Of a stretch of DNA of 64,000 nucleotides, positions 21,444-30,790 are shown piece by piece. The DNA is from Lunularia cruciata (taxonomy: Eukaryota; Streptophyta; Marchantiopsida; Lunulariales; Lunulariaceae), in contig OX419759.1 of NCBI GenBank assembly GCA_948567375.1, positions 49,763,493 through 49,827,492 of the forward strand. The letters run 5' to 3'. The notes beneath the pieces were generated by a model. The model ran no database searches. It had not been told where the DNA came from and was given only the letters and a program-made list of their open reading frames with translations. The stretch's first letter is position 1, and the number at the start of each line of letters is the position of its first letter. A program made the position numbers and the translations under genes.

Positions 21444-21848
21444 TCAAGTACATCTAGGACATAACCACTGTCCCTGAGGAACCACCGTGAGGGGAGGAGT
21501 CATACATGCCATATGCCATCCTCTCGAACAGCTATCACACACTAACATAGTAGCAGCTCCACCAGAAGAGCCACATAACATACACCTCAAGCCTGCACGT
21601 ACAAGTGCCAAGCTTGGGTCCATAGTACCATCAATGTTTGGAAGGTGGCATGGCGCACAATTGCGCACATGATCCTTCCAAACAACACCATCACGTCCTT
21701 CTAACACAAGGACTCCAGATGGCAAAACCTCGCGCACTCTCAAGATAGTGCGGCCCGTAGAAACATCAAGTGTCGTCGGTGTTGTCTGCTGTAGATATAC
21801 ATAGTCGCCTGGATGAAATCGACGGATCGAGGGTCTATAACCTCCTCC
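21444..21848 (-). CDS. Integrase C-terminal module plus PHD finger, after in-frame TGA
   Basis: It continues in the pol frame after TGA at 21849-21851 and runs 134 codons to a second TGA. The first part (FHPGDYVYLQQTTPTTLDV, then ILRVREVLPSGVLVLEG) resembles the small beta-barrel module at the end of gypsy integrases. A PHD finger follows with all eight ligands: CMLC, CDSC, the H and C of GWHMAC, and a final CPRC, with the typical TPPL.VVPQGQWLC stretch. PHD fingers often read histone H3 tails, so chromatin-guided integration is plausible but inferred. The stop is shared with the old copy at 6857-6859. Expression would need readthrough, or an intact relative with CGA at that codon. Confidence 0.8.
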   Translation of the reverse strand, partial: GGGYRPSIRRFHPGDYVYLQQTTPTTLDVSTGRTILRVREVLPSGVLVLEGRDGVVWKDHVRNCAPCHLPNIDGTMDPSLALVRAGLRCMLCGSSGGAATMLVCDSCSRGWHMACMTPPLTVVPQGQWLCPRCT

Positions 21849-24557
21849 TCAAATGGTAGCATAGCGTAAAGTATCTCTATGCTGAGCAATCGCCAAGTTC
21901 TCAAAGGCCATCGGCATCACTCTCCGAAAGATCTCTGCCCGCTGAGAACATGCGCTCATCCATATATCAGGGTCATCCAAGTCCAAAACTACAGTAGCAT
22001 CTCGACAAATGGCTGCAGGTAAATCTGGATCTCGTCCATAGAGTAGAAAGTATGGAGAGAAGGATGCTAAGGAGGCTTGCCGGCTGAACCGATAGCCCAT
22101 GGCCAACCAAGGTAACTGGAGATCCCAATCTCCCAAGTGGCCTCTCTGCAAACCATACTTTCGCAATCCTCTCTTCACCGTCTGAACCACTCTCTCTGCT
22201 AAGCCATCTGCCTCAGGGTGATCTCGGGATGTAGTACGATGATCAATCAAAGCCTTGTCACACAAGACCTGAAACTCTCCCAAGAACTCTGTACCCTGAT
22301 CAGTCAAAACCTCAGCTGGTGCACCAAAATGACTAAGAACTCGATCCAGGAACGAGTAAGCTGTCCCTTCACTAGACTTGTCAGGAAGTGCCACCAACTC
22401 AATCCACTTGGAGAAGTGCTCCACCATCACCAAAACATACCGATGATGTCTCACAGTCAGCGGTAAAGGTCCGGCGAAGTCCAAACTCCAACGGTAACCC
22501 AATCCCATGATAGGTAATGGGTGTAACTGTGGCGTAGGAGCATTGAATGATGCTCTAACTCGGTCACAAACCACACATCTGGCAACAAACTGTTGTACCT
22601 CGGTCTGCATACCGCGCCACCAATAATGACTCTGGAGTAAGCTATATGTACGCTTTACTCCAAAATGTCCTAGCTCCTCATGAGCATGACGGACCAACTG
22701 TGGTCTTTGTGATGGAAGTGGTACTACTCGCACTCTACCATCCTCCCATACATGCAAAAGGTGTCTACCCTCCAATCTGAACCGTCTGGCTCGCTGAAGA
22801 ACACGGTCTCTCTCCTTGGCCCCAACTGTGCCACCCACAACACCAGTGCAAAGATAGTCCATCACTAAGACATCATCATGAATGTCTCGCTGAACTGTAC
22901 CAATATCTTCACTCTCTGGATCTGTGACCTCAATAACTCCTCCTGTATGCGCTGAGAGAGATACCACCAATGTCTCTGCAAATATACACAGAAAGGCTAA
23001 TGCATGCCAACCTGGCACCATCTCCTCATCTGTCTCACTATGCCAACGTGCTCCGGTCTGATCCTGCTGGCTGGGACATGGGTTTCTACTCAACCCATCT
23101 GCATCACGGTTCACCACTCCAGGTCTGTGAACAACCGTGAAATCATACTCCTGTAAAATCAGAGCCCATTGTGCAAGCTTCCCTGAAAGCTTGTCGGACT
23201 CCATCAACCACTTCAGCGGCTGATGATCAGTGATGAGAGTGAAGGGGTTACCAAATAGGTAACATCGGAAATGTGCTATTGCCCAAACTGCTGCCAAGCA
23301 CTCTCCCTCATATGAACTATACTTCGCCTCCGCTGAATTGTTGGAGCGACTAGCATAGGCCACCACAAACTCCTTCTCCTCATCATCATGTTGGGTGAGC
23401 ACCGCTCCAAGCCCCAACATACTCCAATCAGTGTGAACCTGAAATGGTCGTCCCCTGATCAGTCTCCTCAAAATAGGAGCAGATGTCAACCTCTCCTTGA
23501 GCTCTACAAAAGCTCTCTCCTGCTCATCTCCCCAACACCACTCCTGTGTAAGCTTGGTCAGCTTCATCAAGGCCTTGGCAATGGCACTAAATCCTCTAAC
23601 ATAGCGGCGATAGAAGTTCGCCAACCCAAGGAATGCTCGCACTCTGCTCACATCCGTAGGCCGAGGAATACGTGCAATAGCCTCCACCTTGGTCTGCTGA
23701 ACACCAAGTCCTCCGGGGTAGATAGTGTGACCCAAATACTCAACCTGCTCATGGAAGAACCTACACTTCCCAGGATGTAATTTGAGTCCATGAGATCTCA
23801 ACCTCTCAAACACCTCCAACAACTGTCTCTCATGCTCCTCCATAGTAGTGCTATACACCAAAATGTCATCAATATAGCACCGAGCAAAATCCAGTCCAGC
23901 TAGGATCCTATCCATGACCCTCTGGAACTCAGCAGGAGCATTCTTCAACCCAAATGGTAAGAATCTCCACTGATATAACACATCCTTGCCGTGAGGATCA
24001 ATAGCCCAAAATGTTGTCTTGGACTTATCTTCCTCCCTGATCGGCAACTGATGATATCCCGCTTGAAGATCCAAAGTACTGAAGACCTTTGCATGCCCAA
24101 TCGCATCAAAAATCTCTTCCGGTGTAGGCATGGCATACCGATCAGCCCTGGTCTGTCGGTTGATAGGACGGTAATCTCCACACATCCGCCTATCTGTATA
24201 GTTGCCATGCATATCCTTCTTGGCTGACATCACTATCGCTGATGCATACTCTCCATGTGAAATCTCCACCAAATCAGCCTCAAAAAGGTCACTACTCCGG
24301 CTCTGAATCAATGTCCTCTCCATCTCACTATATCGGTAAGGACGTCGGAAAATAGGTGTGTCGCTAGTCAGCTCAATCCGTATACCAGGTCCCTTCAGAG
24401 CACCCAAATCCTTCATACTGAAGGCAAAACAACTCGTGTGACTCCTCAAGAACCTCCAAACCCTCCGTCTTTCCTCTCCAGTAAGCTTGGGTCCAAGATC
24501 TGGCTCCCAAGTATCCTCTGTAACTGTAGTAGGAGTGGAAGACGTACTGACTGGCTG
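21849..24557 (-). CDS. Pol: reverse transcriptase, RNase H, DDE integrase
   Basis: An uninterrupted frame of about 900 codons following the TAG at 24558. There is no early ATG, so it is read as the continuation of the upstream frame; the numbers below count from the first TTG at 24449. RT spans roughly 33-290, with FSTLDLQAGYHQ (Asp127) and the active site CYIDDILVYS (Asp194, Asp195). RNase H spans about 336-456 (Asp341, Glu383, Asp408, RDADGLS). Integrase has the zinc part (H590, H595, C625, C628) and the catalytic triad Asp657, Asp717, Glu752. Length and order are normal for Ty3/gypsy pol and every key residue checked is present. The frame ends with TGA just before the C-terminal/PHD module. 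Confidence 0.93.
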   Translation of the reverse strand, partial: QPVSTSSTPTTVTEDTWEPDLGPKLTGEERRRVWRFLRSHTSCFAFSMKDLGALKGPGIRIELTSDTPIFRRPYRYSEMERTLIQSRSSDLFEADLVEISHGEYASAIVMSAKKDMHGNYTDRRMCGDYRPINRQTRADRYAMPTPEEIFDAIGHAKVFSTLDLQAGYHQLPIREEDKSKTTFWAIDPHGKDVLYQWRFLPFGLKNAPAEFQRVMDRILAGLDFARCYIDDILVYSTTMEEHERQLLEVFERLRSHGLKLHPGKCRFFHEQVEYLGHTIYPGGLGVQQTKVEAIARIPRPTDVSRVRAFLGLANFYRRYVRGFSAIAKALMKLTKLTQEWCWGDEQERAFVELKERLTSAPILRRLIRGRPFQVHTDWSMLGLGAVLTQHDDEEKEFVVAYASRSNNSAEAKYSSYEGECLAAVWAIAHFRCYLFGNPFTLITDHQPLKWLMESDKLSGKLAQWALILQEYDFTVVHRPGVVNRDADGLSRNPCPSQQDQTGARWHSETDEEMVPGWHALAFLCIFAETLVVSLSAHTGGVIEVTDPESEDIGTVQRDIHDDVLVMDYLCTGVVGGTVGAKERDRVLQRARRFRLEGRHLLHVWEDGRVRVVPLPSQRPQLVRHAHEELGHFGVKRTYSLLQSHYWWRGMQTEVQQFVARCVVCDRVRASFNAPTPQLHPLPIMGLGYRWSLDFAGPLPLTVRHHRYVLVMVEHFSKWIELVALPDKSSEGTAYSFLDRVLSHFGAPAEVLTDQGTEFLGEFQVLCDKALIDHRTTSRDHPEADGLAERVVQTVKRGLRKYGLQRGHLGDWDLQLPWLAMGYRFSRQASLASFSPYFLLYGRDPDLPAAICRDATVVLDLDDPDIWMSACSQRAEIFRRVMPMAFENLAIAQHRDTLRYATI

Positions 24558-24560
24558 CTA
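24552..24560 (-). promoter_or_regulatory. Stop codon between methyltransferase and RT in a leaky context
   Basis: On the - strand the codons read GTG TAG CAG CCA. Stop plus CAR YYA is the consensus of the tobamovirus-type readthrough signal, and both sides of the stop are in one frame. A readthrough stop here would set the ratio of gag-protease-methyltransferase to full polyprotein. The alternative is decay of a CAG codon by C-to-T, as proposed for the other stops. Confidence 0.4.
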
Positions 24561-27500
24561 CACTGGGCCCTTGGGAGCAATGGTGTCATGCTCCCAACCA
24601 CTAGAGGTCCCAACCTCTGTGTGAAAAACTCCCTCCACTCTGGCTGCAAGCTCCATACGTCCTCTGGCTGCATCCCATGTGGACCAAGGGTGTAATCCAA
24701 GTAGCCCACGCTCACCTGGATGGACTCCAAGTAGACCACTCTCCCTAGTAGCTACTGGATGTGTCCCAAGAATACCATGTCCACTCGGTCCATCGCCCCC
24801 AGCATGTGCCTGAATCGTCTCGATAGGCACAGGGCTCACAAGTGTCCGAGTGGTGATGCCTATCAAGCGCATCCTACGCTGCTCTGCCAAACCAAGGCTC
24901 ACAATCCAGGTCAAACAGTTCAGGTCCATAGCCTGACCTAACACCTGACGCCTGGATGCCTCTAACACTGCTGGAACAGCGGTAATACCAGTGCGAAAAC
25001 CCATCGCCCGCTCTCTCTCATCAGCATTGGGCTCCACCAACTGCTGTAACTGTGAGTCCCAAACAAGTCCAAGTCCTCCCTCTCGAAAAGCATGAGAGCC
25101 TGGGAAACTCATGAGTGTGGGAAATGCAGCTCTAGGCTGTCCAACTAGGTTCACCACTGCCATAGGTGACCTATCAGCCACTACCACTATCTGAGACGGA
25201 CGCCCAACATCCAAGATATCATCAACAAGGATGTGGTCAAGTCGCTGAATCTCATCATAACTACGCTGTAGAACCTCTCTGGGTAAAAGGTTCGTCCACC
25301 AAAGACAAAGACGATGAGCCCGTGATCCCACTCTGGCTGCATCTAACAATACAGCAGGTCCCATCCATGAATGGACCTGATGTGTACTCACCACCACTCT
25401 AGTGCGAGAATCACCCATCAATGGAACGTTCTCCAAAAGGTAAGCTGGAGAAACATACTGATGAACCTGGAGATGTCGTAGTATCCGTAACATCTCCCAA
25501 AACACACCAGAATGAGGATCCTGAAGACCCAAACCGCGGCCCGCACGTGTATGTCCCTGACATGGCCATCCAGAAATCACCAAGTGAATAGGCCCATGTC
25601 TCTCTAGGTCATGCGCCCCCAGTAAGGAAATGTCTCCTAGTAAGGCCTTTTGGTAACCTCTGAATGCTGACATCGGTAATAACTCCGGATACCGATAGGC
25701 CAAGTGTGCCACATGATGTAGAGAGACTCGCCTAACAGTCTCATCTCTCTCTACATACAAGTACCTCTGTACTTGGATACCCGCCTGTAACACCGCAGCT
25801 AGTCCGGTACTAATCCCACCAAACAACTCCAATAGGCATATCCCCTCTACTGGGTACTGCCAAGCAATGAGTGTGGTATCCAGAGGTGTCAAAGCAATCG
25901 CCTCTGGAGGCTCATCCTCACACTCATCCCTTGATGGTACGAAGGCTCCACTCCAAGCCTGCTGCACCAACTGATCTGCATGCTGCTGCAATGCCTCCTC
26001 TGAACTCCACAATGGAACATCCAAGGTGGATGGAACAATCCCACTCGTACTCCATAGCCGAGTGATCTCCTCTGGTACTGGAGTATCCTCTGCATGGGCG
26101 TTCCCCTCCAACAAGTCACCAGGCCAAGTGATTGCACCGCTGAAAGCCAAAACTGATGTTGCCATGGTCCCGGACTGTAGTGAGCCAAGACTGCCACTAC
26201 TGAAGCGTACTGGTAGGCGACATACCTGTCCCTCACCAGACTGCCAACCAGGTCTATAAGAGGTTGTCTCCTCCCAATAGTCAATACTGAAACCCATAGG
26301 GTATAACACTGCTCCCCCAACTAGCACATCATATGACTCAGCTATCGTCGCAATAGCCTGAGCTCTCACCACCGAGCTATCAGTCGGATGACCAAGCTGA
26401 ACCTGGACAACAAGCTCTCCACGTGTGATGTACTGTGTCGAACCACCACCAAGAGATGTCTGGATCTGAAATGGACACCTCTCCACATCGGTCTTCCGTA
26501 ACTCCAGACCAACAACTGCAGCCTTCCCCAACATAAGGGGCTGCGCACCAGAGTCTAACAAGACTCTCTGTGGTGTATAGATCTTCCCTGAAGGTCCCAC
26601 TAAACGAAAGATCCCCCTCTGGTTATCCAATAGGACAACACCAGGTGTAAACCGCGCTCTCTCAAAGGCCGGTCTAGCTGGCAACTCCTCCAGTCTAGCC
26701 GCTGCTGCCTGCCATAAACCACTGGTCGCTGAACGGATCCCATGCTCCTCAACCAAGTCAGCTCCACTACCAACCACCTCTGCTCTAGTAGTAGGAACTG
26801 CACCATCCCTACTCTCACACAACGTGGCAGCCAACCGGAACACTGGGGCTGGGTCAACTCCCAATGTAAACATGTCACTGGCTGAAAATAAAGGATGCCG
26901 CATAATCAGCTGAGCCGCCCCCAACATCATGCTAGACTCAGTCTGTGTAGTAGCAGGTGGCTGACTAGCAAGTACTCCATCAGGTACTCCATCACCACCT
27001 ACCACACCTGCACTGGGACGTCTAGGAACCATGGATGTTGTCTGCAATGCCTCAGATAGCGTGAAAGACTGGGGAAGTCTGACCTGTCTCCCAACCTCTC
27101 CTCTCTGTGGGTCCAACTCCACTGATGCTCCTCTAGGCTCTGGAGCACGTACTGCACTCCTAGTCACTGCTGCAGATGCATCCACCTGTGCTGCTCCGCA
27201 CATGAAGTCCAAAGCATCTCTATCACCAGCATATGAGGTGGAAGCCTCAGCACCCGAATCTGATCTCCTCTGAGCAATAGCCATACTAGCCAATCTCTGC
27301 TCCAACTGCTCAATCCGAGTAGCCATAGCTGTGTCAGAAGTAAGGGCAGGTACTGCACCCCTACTAGGTGTAGATCTTCTACCACCACCTCTACCACCTC
27401 GTCCTCCATGAACTGGAGCTCCTCTACTACCTGCCATAGCAGCCCTACCACTCCGTAACTCCGGGTGTAGGTCAAAACACCGGTCACTAGTGTGACCAAA

Positions 27501-27638
27501 TCTGTGGCAATGCTCACACTGCCTCTGTGCTGGCTGTGATGCACCAGAGGTATCAGGTCCGCTGCCCTGAGTACACTCTCTCCTATGGTGAGGTCCACCA
27601 CAAGTCCAACAAGCAACACCACCACTCACTGGCTGCTG
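24561..27638 (-). CDS. Zinc knuckles, aspartic protease and C5-cytosine DNA methyltransferase
   Basis: An open frame of about 1,025 codons in phase with gag upstream and pol downstream. Residues count from the GTG at 27629. Two zinc knuckles lie at 7-19 (CWTCGGPHHRREC) and 38-51 (CX2CX4HX4C), then basic and coiled linkers. The protease has DSGA at 359-362. From about 595 to 915 lies a complete C5-methyltransferase: motif I LELFGGISTG (600-609), motif II Glu627, motif IV GWPCQ with catalytic Cys690, motif VI ENV (733-735), motif VIII RAHR (770-773), a target-recognition stretch of about 90 residues, motif IX ERERAMGF (871-878) and motif X RRQVLGQAMDLNCLTW (893-908). Such enzymes methylate cytosine C5 using S-adenosylmethionine. 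The domain sits between protease and RT, an unusual place. The tail has three GxLGxHP repeats. A new catalytic specificity cannot be judged. Confidence 0.88.
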
Positions 27639-28550
27639 TTAACCCGAAAATGAGGGTAAGGGTCTAACTCCACTAGGCCCTCCACTCGCTCCATAGGATC
27701 TGGGCTGTCCACCCTGTCCTCAAAAACCAACTGGGCGTGGTGCACTCTGCTGCACTCTAGAAGAAGTCACAACCGTGGATGAGGTCTCTCTACCAAATCC
27801 AGCTGTCACCACTCTCTCCTCCACCATGTTGAGCTCAATACGCTCAGCCAAACCAAAGACTACTGCCAAAGTGGGCGAAGTAGCCTGCAACAACGTAGCA
27901 TCACGAACTCTACATCGCAACTCCCTGTCCAGTATCCCATACCAAAATTGGACTGCCTGGGCCTTAGTAACTCCCTGAGTGAAACTGATCAGCCGCCTCA
28001 TGCGAGTGTATGCTTCGCGTAGGCTCTCTCCAGCCTTCCGCTGGAACTCCTACAAGCTCCTCAGCTTGTCAGTCCGCACTCCCTGGTAGTTCTGCCTCAA
28101 ACATAGGAAGAACTCCACCATGGGGTTAAACCCCGGTACCACACCACCTCCTGCAGCGGTACCTCCACTCGTAGTAGCACTATCTCCAGCTAGTGCACCT
28201 CCACTAGCTCCACCAACACTACTCGAGCTAGAACTCGTAGGTACAACCGACCTACTCCTGGCCACCGAACCTGAAGTGATGGAGACATAGTGTGGAGAAC
28301 AATACTGTCTCCATAACTCAATCTCCTCCAAATGAGCTCTCCTCAACTCATGGTAGTCGTCCATCGGTGGACCCTCCAAGTGCTGAAACAACCCCTTCCA
28401 TGCCATGAAGGGTGTGAACAAAGTCGGGTTCCGCATCTGCTACAGATCACACCAACTATCGAACTCCTGGATGAAATCATCCAACTCAATAGTACCCACT
28501 GTACCAGAGTAACGCCTAGGCCCTTTGGAGGCCCCATAAATCTCGTCCAT
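27639..28550 (-). pseudogene. Gag N-terminal part with four in-frame stops
   Basis: In phase with the downstream frame. From the ATG at 28550 (MDEIYGASKGPRRYSG) the frame shows gag features: a helical IELDDFIQEFDSWCDL stretch, then a TAG (28440-28442), TPFMAWKGLFQHLEGP, a Ser/Gly/Ala-rich linker, a TAG (28050-28052), the AYTRMRRLISFTQG and WYGILDRELRCRVRDA capsid-like part, a TGA (27720-27722) and a TAA (27639-27641). Each stop is one C-to-T change from CAG, CAG, CGA or CAA. The frame also stays open upstream to 28853 without an ATG, so the true start is uncertain. With these stops the copy cannot make a full gag. Confidence 0.8.
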
Positions 28551-30053
28551 GTCCCACAACAACGGTGCGGACACACCAAGTGCACTCTCAACTGAATCAG
28601 CTCCTGTGTCAAACTCCAACTCAGAGTCAATCTCCTCCTTCACTGGGACCTGAGATACAGGCTGATACCAAGTACCACTCCGAGTAAACCCACTGCGTAC
28701 TGCAGGGCTAACTCCTCTGGAATCTCCAAAGAACTCCGTCGTGACCACGTAACTGCAACAGCAAACCCGAACCACCAACTGCAACCGCAAGTCGCAACTG
28801 CAAGTGCCCCACCAAGTGCCAACACCAACTAGACACCACCCACTAATGTAACTCTAACCGAGATAACTGCACTAGAGGAAGGGCAACCTGTAACCTGCCA
28901 TCATAACACGCACTCTCACGGTCTGCACGTCATCACTTCCTGCCTCACCGGAGAGAAACAAAGGTAGTCTGACTGGTCATCACTCCAGCCTCACCACCGA
29001 GAGCACACCAGAGCACCAACGCTCAAAAGTCAAGGCACCTCACACAAACGTGGTGCACAAAGAGGAAGCAGAGAATGGAGGGGATCCAATCACAAGAAAT
29101 CTAAACGAAAAACCCTCCATCTCATAACACAACACGGGACTGACTCTGCCACCATTTGGCATTTGACATAAGAGTAGTTCGTATCTAAGTCCTAAGCTAC
29201 CAAGATCACCAAGAATGGGATCAAACTGCCTCTCCTAGCCAAAGCTACATGTGTATAGATAACAGTGGCACAGTCACTATGACAACAAGTGAGGGTGGAC
29301 CAGTTGGCTAGGGCACCAGTCTGCTAGGGCACTAGTCTAGGAACAAGAGATCTAGGGGTCAAACCCTGTTGCGCACAATCTAGCAAGAAAGGCAGATTTT
29401 GCCAACCAATGACCAAGATCTACACTAAACTAGCTAGCCTCACGCCAGCAAGCTGGCTTGTTGGCCCTTCTAGGCCTTCGTAGCCTCTCATAGCCCACAG
29501 CCCTATGCCTCGAAGCCTCGAAACGCCAAAATTTAGCCAAATGAGGCCTTTCTTGTTGCCACTTTGAACCTCCTCCAAAATTGGCGAAACTTCTCCAAAT
29601 CTGCGAAACTCCTCCAATTCTGGCCCAAAAATCTGACGTAAAATCTGACGTAAACCCTAAAGATGGATGTCCGCCAAATCCTCCGCTAACTTTCCACTCG
29701 AGCCAAATTGACAAAACGGGTTTTTCCAAATCACAATTTCATGAGAAGAGCTTTCCAACTCCACCTTCAATTTCACTTTCTGAGCCCAACTCGCAGCAAA
29801 TTGGTCATGCCTTCACCTCCTGAGCTCAAAATCACAACACTGCTCGAAAATTGCTCCTTCTTTGCTCAAAATTTGGCCAGCGCTTCCGCACACCGTCCGC
29901 CTAACTGCCAAATTTGCATCAACTACACGAGCTTCTGCACACTAGGGAAACACAAAACCTGAATCGAGCTACCACGATCCACCGAGCTTGGAGATACCAC
30001 CAACACTCAACGTTCCTGCACCCGATTTCCCCCTGACTTCAATTCTCTGATGT
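28551..30053 (-). other. Leader of the central element
   Basis: About 1.5 kb between A1 and gag without a recognised gene. The part nearest gag (28551-28853) is open in the gag frame and acidic; the rest has only short frames. The bases next to A1 (30053 down to 30035) read CATCAGAGAATTGAAGTC. Only ATCAGAG agrees with the initiator-Met primer-binding site, so priming may differ from standard elements. Confidence 0.6.
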
Positions 30054-30497
30054 AATCAGATTGCTTAACACTTTCAACTCAACTCAACTTAACTCAGATC
30101 AATACTTGATCTGTCACTCTATAAACTGCCAACAATTGGGCACTGATTACAGTCAAGCCACACCCACTCAAGCATAGAGAATCCAGGTGACGCTCGCCGG
30201 CCTCTGTCCACCATAGCCAGGAACTCGAAGGCTCAACATCAGAGAAGTGAGCTCTCTGGAGCTCACTTCGAAACTAAACCCCCTGGACTCGAGCTAGCCC
30301 TGAAACGCTAACGGTCCCGCTGACGGCACACTCGACGGTGCAAAGTGACTGTGGGCCCCACCATGAAGTCAGTACCCCGAACACAAAATCTAACCGTCGG
30401 AAAGTAGTCCCTGAGAAACAGCTAGAATAACTCTAACTACCATCACTGGAACTCCAGTGTCCGAGCATCTAGATGCGGAACTACAAATGGCGTGACA
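30054..30497 (-). repeat. A1 terminal repeat
   Basis: The outer 5' end of the element, TGTCACGCCATTTG at 30497 to CTGATT(A) at 30054, 444 bp. It matches A2 apart from about 15 substitutions and a 5-bp indel in a CTCAA repeat. No B segment follows it: the leader begins directly. The outer flank is the TSD CTTGT. Confidence 0.9.
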
Positions 30498-30502
30498 CTT
30501 GT

Positions 30503-30790
30503 CTTACTTTCTCACTTCTTATGAAGTTGTTAAATTTCTAATTGCATTCTCTAATTTGACTCAAACACAAGAGTTCTACTTTCTCAAATTGATTACCACT
30601 TTTCTTTTCTATTCCTCACTTCACAAAAAGTTGTTTGAAACTTTAATTTTATAATTTGATTTTCTTGAAATGCATGAATTCTAGTTTCTAAATACCTCAC
30701 TTCTCAAGAAGTCATTTAATCTCTAATTATATTCTTTGATAGGCTTAAATGTAATTAATCTCTCTTCTTGAATTTTCACTATCATACTCT
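30503..30790. repeat. Degenerate tandem repeats of about 100 bp, right half
   Basis: Continuation of the array at 20450-20617. At least three further units share CTCACTTCxxAAGAAGT, TCTAATTxxATTCT and a TTAAATGxATGAATTCT-like end. Unit identity is only moderate, so the array is old. Confidence 0.65.

Larger units (their letters stand above)
20623..30497 (-). mobile_element. Methyltransferase-carrying Ty3/gypsy element with split terminal repeats
   Basis: A - strand element of about 9.9 kb flanked by CTTGT (20618-20622 and 30498-30502). In its own orientation the order is A1 (30497-30054), leader, gag, zinc knuckles, protease, C5-methyltransferase, stop, RT, RNase H, DDE integrase, stop, PHD finger, polypurine tract, B1 (21276-21170), A2 (21167-20729), B2 (20728-20623). 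A1 and A2 differ at about 15 positions plus a 5-bp indel by eye (roughly 3-4%), so it is fairly young; B1 and B2 are identical over 106 bp. All coding parts from about 28,550 to 21,444 share one frame, broken by six stops. The gag stops make it probably defective. Integrase and TSD place it with Ty3/gypsy elements; the end structure does not fit ordinary LTRs. Confidence 0.9.

Noticed and set aside
21487-23780. Open frames on the + strand across the central element
   Set aside because: They are shadows of the - strand pol gene and have no domain.
24558-24560. Calling the TAG simply a normal gag terminator
   Set aside because: The frame on both sides is the same and codes for connected domains, so readthrough or decay are the better explanations.
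20623-30497. Classification as a DIRS/PAT/Ngaro tyrosine-recombinase element because of split repeats
   Set aside because: The element has an HHCC-DDE integrase and a 5-bp TSD, and no tyrosine-recombinase motif was found.
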